Positions 1 through 12,639 are shown, counted from the stretch's first letter. The stretch: 64,000 nt of DNA from Gadus chalcogrammus (GCF_026213295.1 NC_079427.1:3775885-3839884), one strand, 5' to 3'. The notes: generated by a model not told the origin, from the letters alone. Numbers and translations: made by a program.

Positions 1-326
1 CCCGGGCGATGGCAGCCAATCCCCCAGGGGCGCTCTGCCCTCCTGGTGGAGAGAGAGGGGAACGGACCAGAGTCGTAACGTCAGTGAACTCTCAAGGGGT
101 ACCGAAGGGGGTGGGTGATGTCATCGCCCCCCGAACGGCCGAGCTGTCATTATCCTGGCACTCTCTCTCTCTCTCTCTTGTCCTCGGTCCTCCTACACAC
201 TTCCACATGCACACATATTCGGGGGCCCAAGGCCGGGTCGCCAAGGCTCCACATGATCCCTGTCCAGAACCGACTCCTCTGCTCCTCCCAAGAGGGTAGC
301 GGGGGAACATTTGTGATCCAGATGAG

Positions 327-328
<2 letters not shown>

Positions 329-397
<69 letters not shown>

Positions 398-598
398 GCT
401 CTCTCTCTTGCTCTCTCTCTTGCTCTCTCTCTTGCTCTGTCTCTCTCCCTCTCTCTCTCTCGCTCTCTCTCTGTCTCTCGCTCTCGCTCTCGCTCTGTCT
501 CTTGCTCTGTCTCTTGCTCTGTCTCTTGCTCTGTCTCTCTCTCTCTCTCTCTCTCTCCGTCTCTCCCTCTCTCCCTCTCTCTCTCACTCTCCCCTCCC
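329..598. repeat. (CT)n microsatellite with CTTG/CTGT interruptions
   Basis: Pure CT at the left, then interspersed CTCTTG and CTGTCTCTTG variants. The long apparent reading frames here are repeat artefacts. Confidence 0.95.
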
Positions 599-819
599 TC
601 CTCCGAGACAACAGGATCCCGATCGGTTTGGTGGCACTGGGGTCCCTGGCTTAAGGCATCGGGTGTTTTGACAATGGAATGGCAAAGACAAACAGAAACA
701 CAATAAGGCTGGTTCTCTGGGAGACGTGTAAAATATGCGGTCGGGAACTATCTGGCTCCACATGTTACATGCCATCCATCAGTCTGTCTAGCTTGCGGAC
801 ATTCATACATTTATGCACG

Positions 820-975
820 TAGGTGTCAGCCATGTGAGGCTACAGCGAGCTTGTTCGGTCAGGGTTAGGCGTCTCGCTCAAGGACACCTCGACACATAGC
901 TAAATGGTGCCAGGGATTGAACTCGCATTTGGTTTGCAGACAACCTGCTTCTGAGCTGGTGACGCAACATCAGTC
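820..975 (-). mobile_element. degraded SINE-like fragment
   Basis: The segment shares CTCGCTCAAGGACACCTCGA and a reversed tRNA B-box-like stretch with the longer element at 16305-16565. It looks like a fragment of the same common teleost non-autonomous family. Confidence 0.45.
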
Positions 976-1490
976 TGTCGGTGTCAGTTGACTTCTTCGA
1001 CCAGAAAAACAATAAAGTCAGTTGACAGTTTAGTCAGTTGGCTTGTACGGGGTCAGCTGACTAAACTGACAAATGACTCTCGTTTTACCTCTTTCACATG
1101 ATAAGTGACTTTTCCTGCGGTCAACTCAGTATCCCTTTCTTGGTTTTCAACGATGTCCTCCTCCACCAGATGAGATGGAGGAGATGGAGGAGGAGGAGGA
1201 GGAGAAGGAGATTTGGAAGTAGAGGAGGAGAAATTAGGAGGAGAGTGAAGAGGAGATAATCATGGGAGAGAAGGGAGGTGGTGGAGAGTGAGGAGGAGAG
1301 AATCATGGGAGAGAGAGGAGGAGGAGAGTGAGGAGGAGCAGAAGGAGAGCCTAGTAAGGCAATCGCAAAGCCAACACTCACTTTTAAACATCTTTTTAAT
1401 CTCTTCCAGAGCCTGTTGTGAGAAAAACTGGTGTCTGAGCCCTGGGGGGCCACTCCCTTTCTCTCCCCCACCCCGGGGGGGTGCCCTCCC

Positions 1491-1525
<35 letters not shown>

Positions 1526-1648
1526 ACCCTCTATTTTTCTGTCTCTCTTTCCTTCCCTCCCCCTCTTCCTAGCATCTCTTTCTTCCCTCACGCCTTATTC
1601 TGTCCCCCTTCACTCCCTCCCCTCCCTACCTCTCCCTCCATCACTCCT

Positions 1649-1739
<91 letters not shown>

Positions 1740-1749
1740 CATCACTCCT

Positions 1750-1805
<56 letters not shown>

Positions 1806-1976
1806 GCTCTATCTCTCCACCTCTCTCTACCTCTCTCTCCCTCCATCCCTTTATCTCTCTGCCTCTCCCCCTTTCTCTCTCTTTCGATCTTTATCCCTCC
1901 TTTATTCTCGCCCTCTCCCTTTCTCCAAGTGACTCCTCCCTCCTGTCTCACCACCCCCTCTCCCTTCCCTGTTCTC
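1491..1976. repeat. (CT)n and pyrimidine-rich tract
   Basis: Several long pure CT blocks are joined by TCCCTCCATCACTCCTTATT, which recurs around 1626 and 1735. That indicates duplication of a block of about 110 bp. Confidence 0.93.
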
Positions 1977-2137
1977 TCCACCCCTGCCCTCTCCCCGTCC
2001 CTCTCATCTCCAGTCATTTGTCACTGTGTAGAGGACGGAGGAACCAGAGGAAATGACTGTACTTTAGAAAGAGGATCTGCTTTCAACCCCCAATTACATC
2101 TCTGCTGTGTTTACAGATCTGTTCTAAGAGGAGAGGA

Positions 2138-2229
2138 GTGAGGGGGGGAGAGAGTGAGGGGGGGAGAGAGTGAGGGGGGGAGAGAGTGAGGGGGGGAGAG
2201 AGTGAGGGGGGGAGAGAGTGAGGGGGGGA
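2138..2229. repeat. 16-bp G-rich minisatellite
   Basis: Six head-to-tail copies of GTGAGGGGGGGAGAGA. The runs of seven G could support quadruplex formation. Confidence 0.9.
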
Positions 2230-2270
2230 CACTCACACATGCAGTGCAGGGTTTCAGTCTTTAACACCCC

Positions 2271-2295
2271 CCCACACACACACACACACACACAG

Positions 2296-2393
<98 letters not shown>

Positions 2394-2410
2394 ACAGACA
2401 CAGACACACA
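2271..2410. repeat. (CA)n microsatellite
   Basis: About 120 bp of almost pure CA, followed by GACAGACACAGACACA. Confidence 0.97.
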
Positions 2411-2798
2411 CCCCCAACGGATGCATGAACTATAGGTTTTCTGTACCTACTTGAATTACAAGCCATAAAATGTTCTCCAAACCACTGGAGGGGTTGGCGT
2501 GTGATGGCACATGTGTTTCTGCTTAATCGTAAAGCTCTGCGAGCATAGAGACGCTATTTGTTCGCCAGTAACATACATGTGGTGGTGATATTGGTGGGCT
2601 CTTTTGTGACTGTTACTGCCTACGGATAAATTAGAGAATAAGTGTTTCTTTAAGTAGCATGCTATTAATTGTTGTTCCTTGAGGAGGTTAAGTCATGCCA
2701 CAGTGTAACATGAGCATCTAACAAGATGTGGTGTCTACCTGGTGACCTAAACGACGATGAGGGCAGCAGCAAACACAACGTGTCTCTTCCCCTCTCAG

Positions 2799-2863
2799 GA
2801 GTGGCAGAACTCCATCCAGAAGAACGCAGGGCTGGCCTTCATAGAGCTCATCAATGAGGGGCG
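2799..2863 (+). CDS. nbea: nbea exon A (pre-PH region)
   Basis: The 65-nt exon starts in phase 0 after a CCTCTCAG acceptor and encodes [18 protein letters not shown] and then NEG, ending with two bases (CG) of an Arg codon before GTGAGT. The peptide is typical neurobeachin just upstream of the PH-BEACH module. The (CTGT)n array begins about six bases after the donor. Confidence 0.92.
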
Positions 2864-2865
2864 GT

Positions 2866-3230
<365 letters not shown>

Positions 3231-4690
3231 GCCTCCCTGTTTTGTTCCATCATTCTTTCCATCCTTAATTTTTTCAAGTTGTATCTTTCTCCTTATATAT
3301 GGTATATATCCCCTCTGCTTTCTGAGGGTGTGACCAGGAAGTTGTTTAGGGCAATGCAGGAAGTCATCTAGAGCTGACTAGGAAGTAGTTTAGAGCAAAG
3401 CAGGAAGTAGTATCGAGCTGTGCAGGAAGTGGTATCAGATCACAAAGTAGCTTAGAGCAGATCCGAAGGTAGTTTTTAGCAGAGCAGGAGGTCCTGGAGA
3501 ACAGAAGAAAAGGCAGAGGAACTAAGAGTCGTCCCTTCTGGTCCATTTTGCACTTCGGAGAACTTTGGTGCCTGCAGACTTTGCTGACCAACAGTGCAGT
3601 GAGCCAGACTATACTGTGCAAGTGTTAATATAAGTCTGTGTTAATCTATAGTAGACTCTATTGTACACTCTAAAACTGGAGTCTGTATCTATAATCTATG
3701 TCTCTGAGTGTTGGAAAAACAATGTTCCCCAAGCAGCCTTGGTGTTCAAGCTTAGGTCCAGTGAAGATTTAGGGCAGCGGTTGTATACTGTACATGTGTA
3801 GTAAGTGTGAGTGTAAATTTGATGTGAATCCAGCCTAGATATATTGAGCGCATGTACCTCCAATCACAGTCAGTAGTTCCAAAGTCTGGCTTAGCTCACA
3901 AACTAGACTGGTTTCCAGTCAGCCTGCTAACACTGAACACCCACCACACAACCCTCTACTCGTTGACTTTGTAGCTGAGTGTTGAAGTAGCTGCAGTGAA
4001 GAAACGTGATATATTTCATAACCAGCCTAGGATCACTCATTTGTATTTCTTTATTCCTACTGGACCAGATTAGAACTACTCTCGTTTATATTGGACCATG
4101 GTATAATTACTATTGTCTGTTGGGTACGAGGATAATTAAAGTTAGTATCAAGTGCGAGACGAGCTTTAATTAAAACCATGCTGGACTAACGGTGTGTAAA
4201 ATGGCACATCATCTCCACAGAACAGCCCGATGTTCCCCATTATTAGCTCAATCGGAATTTAAATGTGGGATGGTCTAGTGTGGGAGGAGAGTGAGGAGGG
4301 GGTGGGAGCTCCGAGGGTTAGTGGTCCATGACTTGGCTTGTCATCAACAACGGGAGGGGGTTGTGGGGGAGGGGGATTGATGATCCTGGCAGCCAATGGG
4401 GAGGCCGGGTCAATCAGGCATGTTCCCGATGAGCTTCAGTGCCTTAACGATGCTGGGTTCCTTAATGCGTGCTGCCGAGGCGGCCGCTGCCTTGCGGCCC
4501 TGAGACGTAACACAGACAAACCGTGTTCCCCTCCACCGCCTTTCAACTGCAGAGTGTTGCCGCCACCTGACACACACTACCAGCGATACACAATGTACCC
4601 CCACTGCCACCACCACCAACACTTTCACCACACTATTAACCCCACTGCCACCACAACCACCACACCGCCATCTTTACACTGCAGCCATGT

Positions 4691-5772
4691 TGCAGCATTC
4701 TGATACCGCCTCCTCCTCCTCTCACCCTCCTCCTCCTCCTCCTCCTCTCCTCCTCCTCCTCCTCCTCCTCCTCCTCCTCTCCCCCTCCTCCTCCTCCTCT
4801 CCCCCTCCTCCTCCTCCTCCTCTCCCCCTCCTCTTCCTCCTCCTCTCCCCCCTCCTCTCCCCCTCCTCCTCCTCCTCCTCTCCCCCTCCTCCTCCTCCTC
4901 CTCCTCCTCTACCTCTTCCTCCCCTTCCTCTACCGCCTCCTCCTCCTCTCCCCCCCCCCCTCCTCCTCCTCCTCCTCCTCTCCCTCTCCCTCCTACCAAC
5001 TCCTCTCCCCCTCTCTCCTCCTCCTCTCCTCTCCCCCTCTCTCCTCCTCCTCTCCCTCTCCTTCCTACAACCCCTCCTCTCCTTCTTCCTCCTCTCCCCC
5101 TCCCCTCCTCCTCCTCTCCCTCTCCCTCCTCCTTCCCATCCCTCTCCCTCCTCCCACCTCCTCCTCCTCCTCCTCCTCCTCTCCCCCTCCTCTACTTCTT
5201 CCTCCTCCTCCTCCTCTCCCCCTCCTCTACTTCTTCCTCCTCCTCCTCCTCCCCTCCCTCTCCCTCCTCCCACCTCCTCCTCTCCTTCCCCTCCTCTCCT
5301 TCTTCCTCCTCTCCCCCTCCCCTCCTCCTTCCCCTCCCTCTCCCCCTCCTCTCCTCCTCCTCTCCCTCTCCCTCCTCCTCCTCTCCCTCTCCCCTCCTCC
5401 CACCTCCTCCTCTCCTTCCCCTCCTCTCCCCCTCCTCTCCCTCTCCCTCTCCCTCCTCCTTCCCATCCCTCTCCCCCTCCTCCTCCTCTCCCTCTCCCTC
5501 CTCCTCCTCTCCCTCTCCCTCCTCCTCCTCTCCCTCTCCCTCCTCCTTCCCATCCCTCTCTCTCCTCCTCCTCTCCCTCCTCCTCCTCTCCTTCCCCTCC
5601 TCTTTCCCCTCCTCTCCCCCTCTCTCCTCCTCCTCTCCCTCTCTCCTCCTCCTCTCCCTCTCTCTCCTCCTTCCCCTCCTCCTCCCCCTCCTCCTCCTCC
5701 TCCTCTCCCCCTCTCTCCTCCTCCTCTCCCCCTCCTCCTCTCCACCCCCTCCTCTCTCCCCTCCTCTACCTC
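4691..5772. repeat. polypyrimidine (CCT/CTCC)n tract of about 1.08 kb
   Basis: Almost exclusively C and T on the + strand, with imperfect CCT, CTCCCC and TTCCTCC sub-repeats. It ends within 10 bases of the exon B acceptor. Reading frames inside it (poly-Pro/Ser/Leu or Arg/Glu/Gly) are compositional artefacts. Confidence 0.95.
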
Positions 5773-5779
5773 TCTAAAG

Positions 5780-5888
5780 GCTGCTGTGCCATGCGATGAA
5801 GGACCACATCGTCCGCGTCGCCAACGAAGCAGAGTTTATCCTCAACAGACAGAGGGCCGAAGACGTCCATAAACACGCAGAGTTTGAG
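5780..5888 (+). CDS. nbea: nbea exon B (pre-PH region)
   Basis: The 109-nt exon completes the Arg codon and reads [19 protein letters not shown] onward to VHKHAEFE, ending in phase 0 before GTACAC. It matches the conserved neurobeachin segment closely. The acceptor is CTAAAG, a weak pyrimidine context on its own, but a polypyrimidine tract of more than 1 kb ends directly upstream. Confidence 0.93.
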
Positions 5889-8299
5889 GTACACACATGT
5901 GCACAGAGTACACATGGCGTTTGAAGTACAAGTATACACATGCTAAGAGTACACACATGGTGTTTGATGTAGAGTGCATTCTTCATGTTTGAGCCGCAAG
6001 TACACCAATTTTGTTGGAAGCCCAAGTACGCACATCATGTTTCAGTTATAAGCATGTCCAAGATTAGATAACATAAAACAAAGCTTTATTAGTCCTGGAG
6101 GGATTTATTGTTTATAAAAAATATATATAAAACGGATTTCAAATATAAGAACGGAAGTTAAAATATAAAGTGTAATATCACCAATGTAAATACACATCCA
6201 TCTCCAAAGTAAATCTGAAACAAAAAAAAGTGGAAGTCTCCAATATGCCCCACAGTGGTGGATTCCCTGCTGTGAATAGAAACGCTAAAGGAATCCTATT
6301 AGGGGAGAAGAAAGCTAATTATTTTCTGTTCCTCTAATCTTTCCTCCTCTCTCCTCACGAGGATTCATGTAATAACGTTACAATCCCTATTAAAGAAATG
6401 TGATTTTAAGATTAATTCATATCAATAAAGCAATATAATCCCGACGCTGGATACTAACATTAAAACACTTTTCACTGGAAGCTGTTCTGTAGGGCATTAG
6501 GATAAGCCGCTGATATTTTTCATGATAGGATGTTGCCTATCAGAAGCAAAAAATCTTTTCCTTATCATGACTAGCCATTCAGCTGCCACATGCTACCATG
6601 TTCGGTATTAACTGCTAATATGTTCATATATGACAGATAACCCACTGCTAGCTAGCATGCCTTAGCTACTAACACAGACAGCTTAGCGGCTAAAAGGTAT
6701 GGCTCATCAACTGCTAGCTATAGTGTGTTTGCAGCCAGCAAGCAGGAGACAGTGACATTAGGGGGGGAGCATTTTTATCAGCTTTAAGGATCCTTGACCT
6801 GCTGGATAAACTGAAGAAGACACCTTGATGTGGGGGTCACTAGACCTCCCCCCCCCCCCCCCCTGGGGGTCAGGGAGGGAGACGAGGGGATCTACCTGGC
6901 TTCTTCATCTCCGCCCCCACCTCCAGTCACCCCCCCCCCTCCCCCTCCCCCTCCCCCTCCCCCCACTCACTGTATCACCGTCCCTCACAACGCTTCAGGA
7001 GGAAGAAGATGAGACACTTTTACAATTAAGTTGCTGTCAGGGCGCGGGCACCGGTCGGTTTAAAACGATAAATAACGTTTGATATCTGTCAGGGGAGTCA
7101 CGTGGTGCGACGTGAGATGACACGCCGAGATTGAGTTATCGTCCGTATGAGGAATATGTTGCGGGATAATATCTGACAGAATTCAAATTTAAGTCAGGAA
7201 ATTGAATTAGCTTCCAGCTTCTGTTAGCAAATTAGATTGTGAATATTAGCTGGCGAGCCCCCACAGGGGCTAGGCAGAGAGGCAATCTGCTTTTAGTTGA
7301 CAATATACTCCCGCTCACACACAGCACTTTTAACCACCTACAATTCTGCTCCGGAAAGCTTCTTTTAAAAGCATAAAACATAAAGAAAAATTAAATGTAT
7401 ACATTTCTCTCATAAATGTTACAAATAAATGCTTTGTTGACACTATGAAACTATTGATATCAATAATTGCAATTCAAGTTTAACTACACACTACTTTGGT
7501 GTTCTATAAACATGTAAAAGCTTATTGAACTATAGCCCACGCAATGATAAAAATATAGCCTCGAAAATGTGAGAAAACCTTTTTACCAGACTGTGTGTTT
7601 GTGGATTGATGATTGTTTTATGAATATAATTATTTATTTATTTCTACCAGAAACGCTAGCTTCATAGGGGTTTAAGGCTTACAGGCTTACTTTCACAGCG
7701 TTGATTTACTGCATGTCTCGAAGTCTACGGAATTATTTGTCCCTCCAATTCCTAACCCTCTCTCCATCCTACACGGGGGTGTAGGCCACTGTGTTATTTG
7801 AAATGAGTTTCATTTCCCCCAATGAAAAAATGCGGAATTTGAGGGTTTTATGTTCAAACTGCATCATGAAAGTAAAGCCAAGGAGGGGGCGGAGCAAAGG
7901 ACATTACAATCTGTCAATATATAAGATAATATAATCTTAAAAAAATATATATACCTTTTTATACCTTTCTTTTAATCGAGTAGTTTGTCTCATTTTGTTC
8001 AAATCTCCCAACCGACCGGTCAAATAAATCTCTGTGATCCTCTCTTTACTGTTGTATTAACTCATCTATGTTATACTGAGTTTGTATTTCTTTGTCTATC
8101 TGTGTTGTTCCCCTTGTAAAGCCCCTTTGTATTGCAAATCTGCAAAAAAAAAATGAAACATAATACCAATATTACAAAACATGCTTGGGGTTATTCTAAC
8201 GGTGTGCTTCCTAAACCCCGACCCCACGAGGTGAATAAGTGGATCCTCATCAATGTGTTGTGTACACTGTGTAAGTATCCTTCTGTATTCCCCGCCCAG
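5889..8299 (+). other. nbea intron B-C
   Basis: Mostly AT-rich unique sequence. A fragment around 6075-6130 (GCTTTATTAGTCCTGGAGGG) resembles a LINE 3' tail on the - strand. A C-rich block spans 6846-6965. No gene is seen. Confidence 0.85.
6075..6200 (-). mobile_element. possible LINE 3'-tail fragment
   Basis: The CTTTATTAGTCCTGGAGGGA motif resembles the reverse complement of teleost L2-like 3' ends (TTTATTGATCCC-type). The flank is AT-rich. The fragment is weak. Confidence 0.35.
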
Positions 8300-8466
8300 T
8301 CGACGTGCTCTGCGTACACGCTGGACAGGAGGAAGGAAGAAAGGACGTGTGACCACCTGATGTCCGCCGCCAGGCACCGAGACCATGTGACCGCCAACCA
8401 GCTCCGGCAGAAGATCGTCAACATCCTCAACAACCGCCAGGGTGCCTGGAGCGACCTCGCCCACAG
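8300..8466 (+). CDS. nbea: nbea exon C (pre-PH region)
   Basis: The 167-nt exon starts in phase 0 (STCSAYTLDRRKEERTCDHL) and runs through HRDHVTANQLRQKIVNIL to GAWSDLAH, ending with AG of a split Ser codon before GTACGG. It follows a CCCGCCCAG acceptor. The order and phase agree with exons B and D. A foldback element starts only 75 bp downstream. Confidence 0.92.
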
Positions 8467-8541
8467 GTACGGCGCCGGCACCCTCTCGACGGTGCGAGGC
8501 CGACAACGCGCTTTGGGTTTGCGTTAACTGGCGAGAGTGGT

Positions 8542-8825
8542 TTTAAAGGGGACTTATTATACCACCAGGTGTGAGTGTGATTAGCCTTACAAGCCGTTTC
8601 GAAAATCGGCCTAATATGACATCACTAGTGGGTGTGTCCACCTAGATCTGTGCTGGATAGATGAGCAATGTTTACTTCAGTCCACTGGGTAGGCTGGTAG
8701 ATAGATCTATCCAGCACAGATCTAGGTGGACACACCCACTAGTGATGTCATATTAGGCAGATTTTCGAAAGGGCTTGTAAGGCTAATCACACTCACACCT
8801 GGTGGTATAATAAGTCCCCTTTAAA
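8542..8825. mobile_element. foldback / MITE-like element with ~125-bp inverted arms
   Basis: The left arm (8542-8670) starts TTTAAAGGGGACTTATTATA and the right arm (8702-8825) ends in its reverse complement. The arms are nearly identical, with a short spacer around 8672-8700. The structure is that of a non-autonomous foldback DNA element. No coding capacity. Confidence 0.85.
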
Positions 8826-9599
8826 TTAAATCTAGAGTGGAATTAGTCATTTTAAATATTTTTTTTCTAGTGATGAGTGTTGAATAGCTTCTCCCATCTC
8901 CTTGTTTGAGGGAGCACGTAACATCCAGGTGCAAGTGATATTGCGAAAGGAGGGCAAAAACCGCGGTGCCTTCTATCATTACTGTGTTGACTGTGTTTCT
9001 GCCTGCCTCCACTAGTTTCACCATCCTGCTCTCGTCCACCTAAAGTGATATCCGATTCGCCGTCTCACATCAGAGTGAATCCATTTGAATGCAACATTAA
9101 GTGCTTAAAGTTTATAATGACGATCCAGTGATGAGGGAACCAGTATATCATTTTAAAGTGCCGTCTCATGAATGAACAGCTTGTGGATGAAGCTTTCAGA
9201 CAGGGATCTATATAAGTGTATCATCACCGGCCAGTCTACACAGTGTCGATTTGAAACCTTTTATTGCTTACCCGTACTCGCCGAGTTTGTGTTCGGCAAT
9301 AAGGTGCTAATAGACCCCGCGTCCAGCTACACAATTGGTCAAAACAAATTTAAGTTAAAGAAAAATACCCCTTTCACCCGGTTTTGAGCTGGTCTGCTTT
9401 CAGACTCTCAATTATTAACCGAAAGTCTGATTTGTGAGACTACTATATCCAGCTAAATGTCCAGTGGGGCCACACTCGGGGTGAGGGAGGTACAACCGAG
9501 CGGGGTTAATCCTGGAGCCCTGGTCCACGCGCGTAGGTCCTCCAGAGCTAACACGCGCTAACGCACTACGGGGTTGACCGCTACCTTGGCGCCCGGCGG

Positions 9600-9780
9600 C
9601 TCGTGGGGTTGAAGGTTTAAGATCACCTCAGTAATGTCATTTTCCCAGCATCCTTTGGGGGTTAGCGCCGAGGTCAGCAAATGCAATTACAGGACTGGAT
9701 TGGGCCCGGGCTCCCCCCGGGACTGCTGATTGGCTGGTGGTCAGACAGGCTGTGGGTGGTGGAGGGGGTGGTGGTGCTGG
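9600..9780. other. high-complexity non-coding block
   Basis: Non-repetitive sequence with GCAAATGCAATTACAGGACT and CCCAGCATCCTTTGGGGGTT-type stretches. It could be a conserved intronic element; conservation was not tested. Confidence 0.25.
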
Positions 9781-9857
9781 GTGGAGGGTTAAAGGGGGTG
9801 GGGGTGATTGTGTGCGGCTGTCCGGATTGGGCTGAGCTGCTCAGACACACACGGAGG

Positions 9858-10043
9858 CATGTGTGTGTGTGTGTGTGTGTTTGTGTGTTTGTGCTGGAGA
9901 GTGTTTGTGTGTAGTGTGTTTTGGAAAGTGTGTGTGTCCCAGGAGGCCTGTTAAAACAACACAGCTCCGGGCGGGCGGTGGGCTAGCTCACGCTTCCCTC
10001 AGACACACACACGCACACACACACACTCACACGCACACACATA
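9858..10043. repeat. short GT and CA runs
   Basis: GT-rich 9858-9945 and CA-rich 9999-10043, in opposite orientation around a GC-rich spacer. Confidence 0.85.
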
Positions 10044-11236
10044 ATGCTCAGAGAATGGGGTTGTTAATGTATTAGTCCGTCTGTTTTCTCTTTCAATGCC
10101 GTTACATCTTCAGTATCTATTCCTCTTCATCTGTTGATGTCATCTACTGTATGTTGCTATACATCTGCTGTCCCTCTATCTATCAGTCTATGTATTGATC
10201 CATCCTTCTATCCATCTATCCATCTAGCTTTTTTAATTCAAATCAATGAAACACATTACGTCCATGCTAAATATGTAATGCTAAAGGCAGTGCAGGAGCC
10301 AGTGTTTATATATTGAGCTGTGCGCGTGACCCTGGCTAATGTCTGGCTAGCCTGGAGGCAGACCTCCTGAATTTGGCGCACACTCGTATTGATCTGACAA
10401 ACAAACACAAACATTGCCTTTCCCTCGAAACAGTAGCTCGGGTTTTGTTATAAAAATGTTCAAGATGGGTTCCAGATGCTTAGCTGTGTTGGATAAAGTA
10501 GTGTTCTTCACCCATCCCTGCTTGCTTGTTCACTGTTGTCTATAAATGTTGGGTAAACTGAATCGGTTTGAAAGGCTTGTTTTTAGTTCTTGATTTGAGG
10601 CACACAATTAAAAAATATGCAGGAATGTGGGACTTTAGAATTTTATTTTCCATTTATAAACACTTACTTCCGATAAATGTCTAACAACCCGACACAAGCA
10701 CAACCAATTTCAAACCTTCATAAATATTTGACGTAATTTACTATACATCATTTTATATTCTTTTGGAGGCATTTTTGCATGTTTAGTAAAACCATAACTC
10801 TGCAGTAATGCTGTCTTTAAACCCACATTGAATTTAACATTCGGACACAGCTAATAAACGATTCACTGCGTATGAGCTGTACAGATTTCCATGAATGTGC
10901 TTCTTGAACCCAAAGGCACGCTCGCTAGTGACAAAACGTTCTGAATTGAGTTTTTGGCGTTTTTGTTTAAATATTTACGGCGTTTCCTGCAGGTCGTCGA
11001 AAAACAAAGGCTTATTGAGAGCGTGTGCGTGGTAAATGATACCACAGGAAAACTTCTTACACATTCTAATGTAATGGCAACCTGCTGGCAGAGAGAGATG
11101 ATGCAATATGTGTGCGTGTGTGTGTCTGGGGGGGGGGGGGGGGGCCTTATTCAATGCTACATTAACTTCTCCATTTATGCTGCTTGTGTAAAATATAAGA
11201 CCCTGAAGCACTTAGAGCAGGCTGTCAGTTATTCTG

Positions 11237-11249
11237 ACTGCTAGGGGGG

Positions 11250-11291
<42 letters not shown>

Positions 11292-11372
11292 GCATTCCTG
11301 CAGTGTGTGTTTGTGTGTGCCAATGTGTGTTCGTGCATTAGCATGCCATTAAGCGTGTGCGTGTGTGTTTGC

Positions 11373-11409
<37 letters not shown>

Positions 11410-11545
11410 AATGCCTGCAGTGTTTATGCGTGTTTGAGTGTGTGTGTGTGTGTGTCTGTAAGTAGGCCTTTGCGTGTGTGCGTGGGTGAGTGCATGCCTG
11501 CAGTGTGTTTGTGTCTATGTGCGTGTGTAAGTGTGTTTATTTTCC
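11237..11545. repeat. (GT)n compound array
   Basis: GT blocks interrupted by a recurring GCATGCCTGCAGTGTGT-like segment (about 11291, 11411 and 11491), which suggests a larger repeat unit. Confidence 0.9.
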
Positions 11546-11956
11546 CCCTTCTATCCTCGGAATTGTTTTGATTCCTCCCCTGCCAACCGCAGCCTAGAGC
11601 CACGCCGGAGGAAACGTTTCATTCCAGCCGAGCATCGTCTAAACTCCTAGTCTAAGCTCCATTACCACGGCTTGTTGTCACAGCTGTGTGTGTGTGTGTC
11701 TGAGGAGCGCCGTCAGGATTTGCTGTCACATAATGGCCGCCAGCATTGTTCTCACTGTGCTAAAAACAGTAAGTACGCAGTGTAAATAAAGAGAGGGAAA
11801 GCGGCAACACAAATACACTATATGCTCGCACATGGCTGCCACGACGTGCTAGCCATGTGCGAAATCTTTGGGAAATTGAACTTCCACGTTTCTGCTGTTG
11901 GGTTGGAAATCCGATGTATTGACGTCTTTACGTTTGACTGACTGGCATTAGATTGA

Positions 11957-11996
11957 GATAAGATGGGCTTTATTGATCCCCGAGGGAGAATCTTAG
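11957..11996 (-). mobile_element. LINE 3'-end remnant
   Basis: GGGCTTTATTGATCCCCGAG is the reverse complement of the typical 3' end of teleost L2-like retroelements. Only about 40 bp remain. Confidence 0.5.
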
Positions 11997-12239
11997 GACA
12001 CGCATAATGTGATGTTATGGCATGTGTCGCCCCACGTTGTTATGTAACGTTCTGGTGGGTTATGTTTATAATTTAACGCACAGTGTTTGAAAGATGCGGT
12101 TCAGACCGATGGGGGGCTGGGGGGTGCATTCGACAACGACCCATTGTTCTGTAAGTGTCATGTGACCCCATAGTGAAATGAGCCAATCAGAGCCCTTGGA
12201 GACCCGTTAGCCACGCGGCGCCCCCCCCCCCCCACCCCC

Positions 12240-12480
12240 CCTTCCCTGATGATGAATGAATCCTGCAGCCGTCGTATCGAGTCGGCCGGCGGGAAAATCA
12301 ATAGTGCTCAAATTGAAACAGTATAGGGGGCTATCGATCCGCGGCGCTAAATCAAAACCAGCCAGACTTTGATACCGCGCCCCGCGCCGCCGCCGTGACA
12401 CCCTATCAATTTTAGCCCCGCGCTGATAAATCAAGCTCGAAAATTGGTTGTCAGACGTTCTCCCCGGGAGGCAGTGATGT
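12240..12480. other. high-complexity non-coding block, candidate enhancer
   Basis: GC-rich, non-repetitive sequence with several TALE-homeodomain-like words: AAAATCAATAG, GCTGATAAATCAAGC, CTATCAATTTT and TTTGATACCGC. There is no open coding frame with family similarity. Confidence 0.3.
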
Positions 12481-12593
12481 CCCGTGGCCTCTGGCCCCAC
12501 CCTGACGTTGACCTCCGACCCCTGTCAGTGGATTATAAAGTTCAGGCGCGTCTGAAGTGAAAGGAGACGTCAAGACCAGCTGATGAATTCACT

Positions 12594-12596
<3 letters not shown>

Positions 12597-12639
<43 letters not shown>
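12597..12639. repeat. (TA)n microsatellite
   Basis: About 21 TA units. Confidence 0.95.

Larger units (their letters stand above)
1..2798 (+). other. nbea intron (5' end outside window)
   Basis: No exon is recognised. The intron holds CT arrays, a GGA-rich tract (about 1172-1350), a 16-bp G-rich minisatellite and a CA array. A degraded SINE-like segment lies around 820-975, with GCTCAAGGACACCTCGACAC and an inverted B-box-like stretch GGGATTGAACTCGCA. The rest appears unique. Confidence 0.6.

Noticed and set aside
150..654. Long Ser/Leu- or Arg/Glu-rich reading frames
   Set aside because: They are translations of the (CT)n array in different frames, with no codon structure or homology.
4687..5799. 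370-codon Pro/Ser/Leu frame and antisense Gly/Glu/Arg frames
   Set aside because: Pure consequence of the polypyrimidine tract. The only real coding sequence there is exon B at its end, in a frame fixed by neighbouring exons.
9172..9387. 71-codon frame in intron C-D
   Set aside because: No recognisable family, no splice borders, and frame length is within chance for AT-rich intron sequence.
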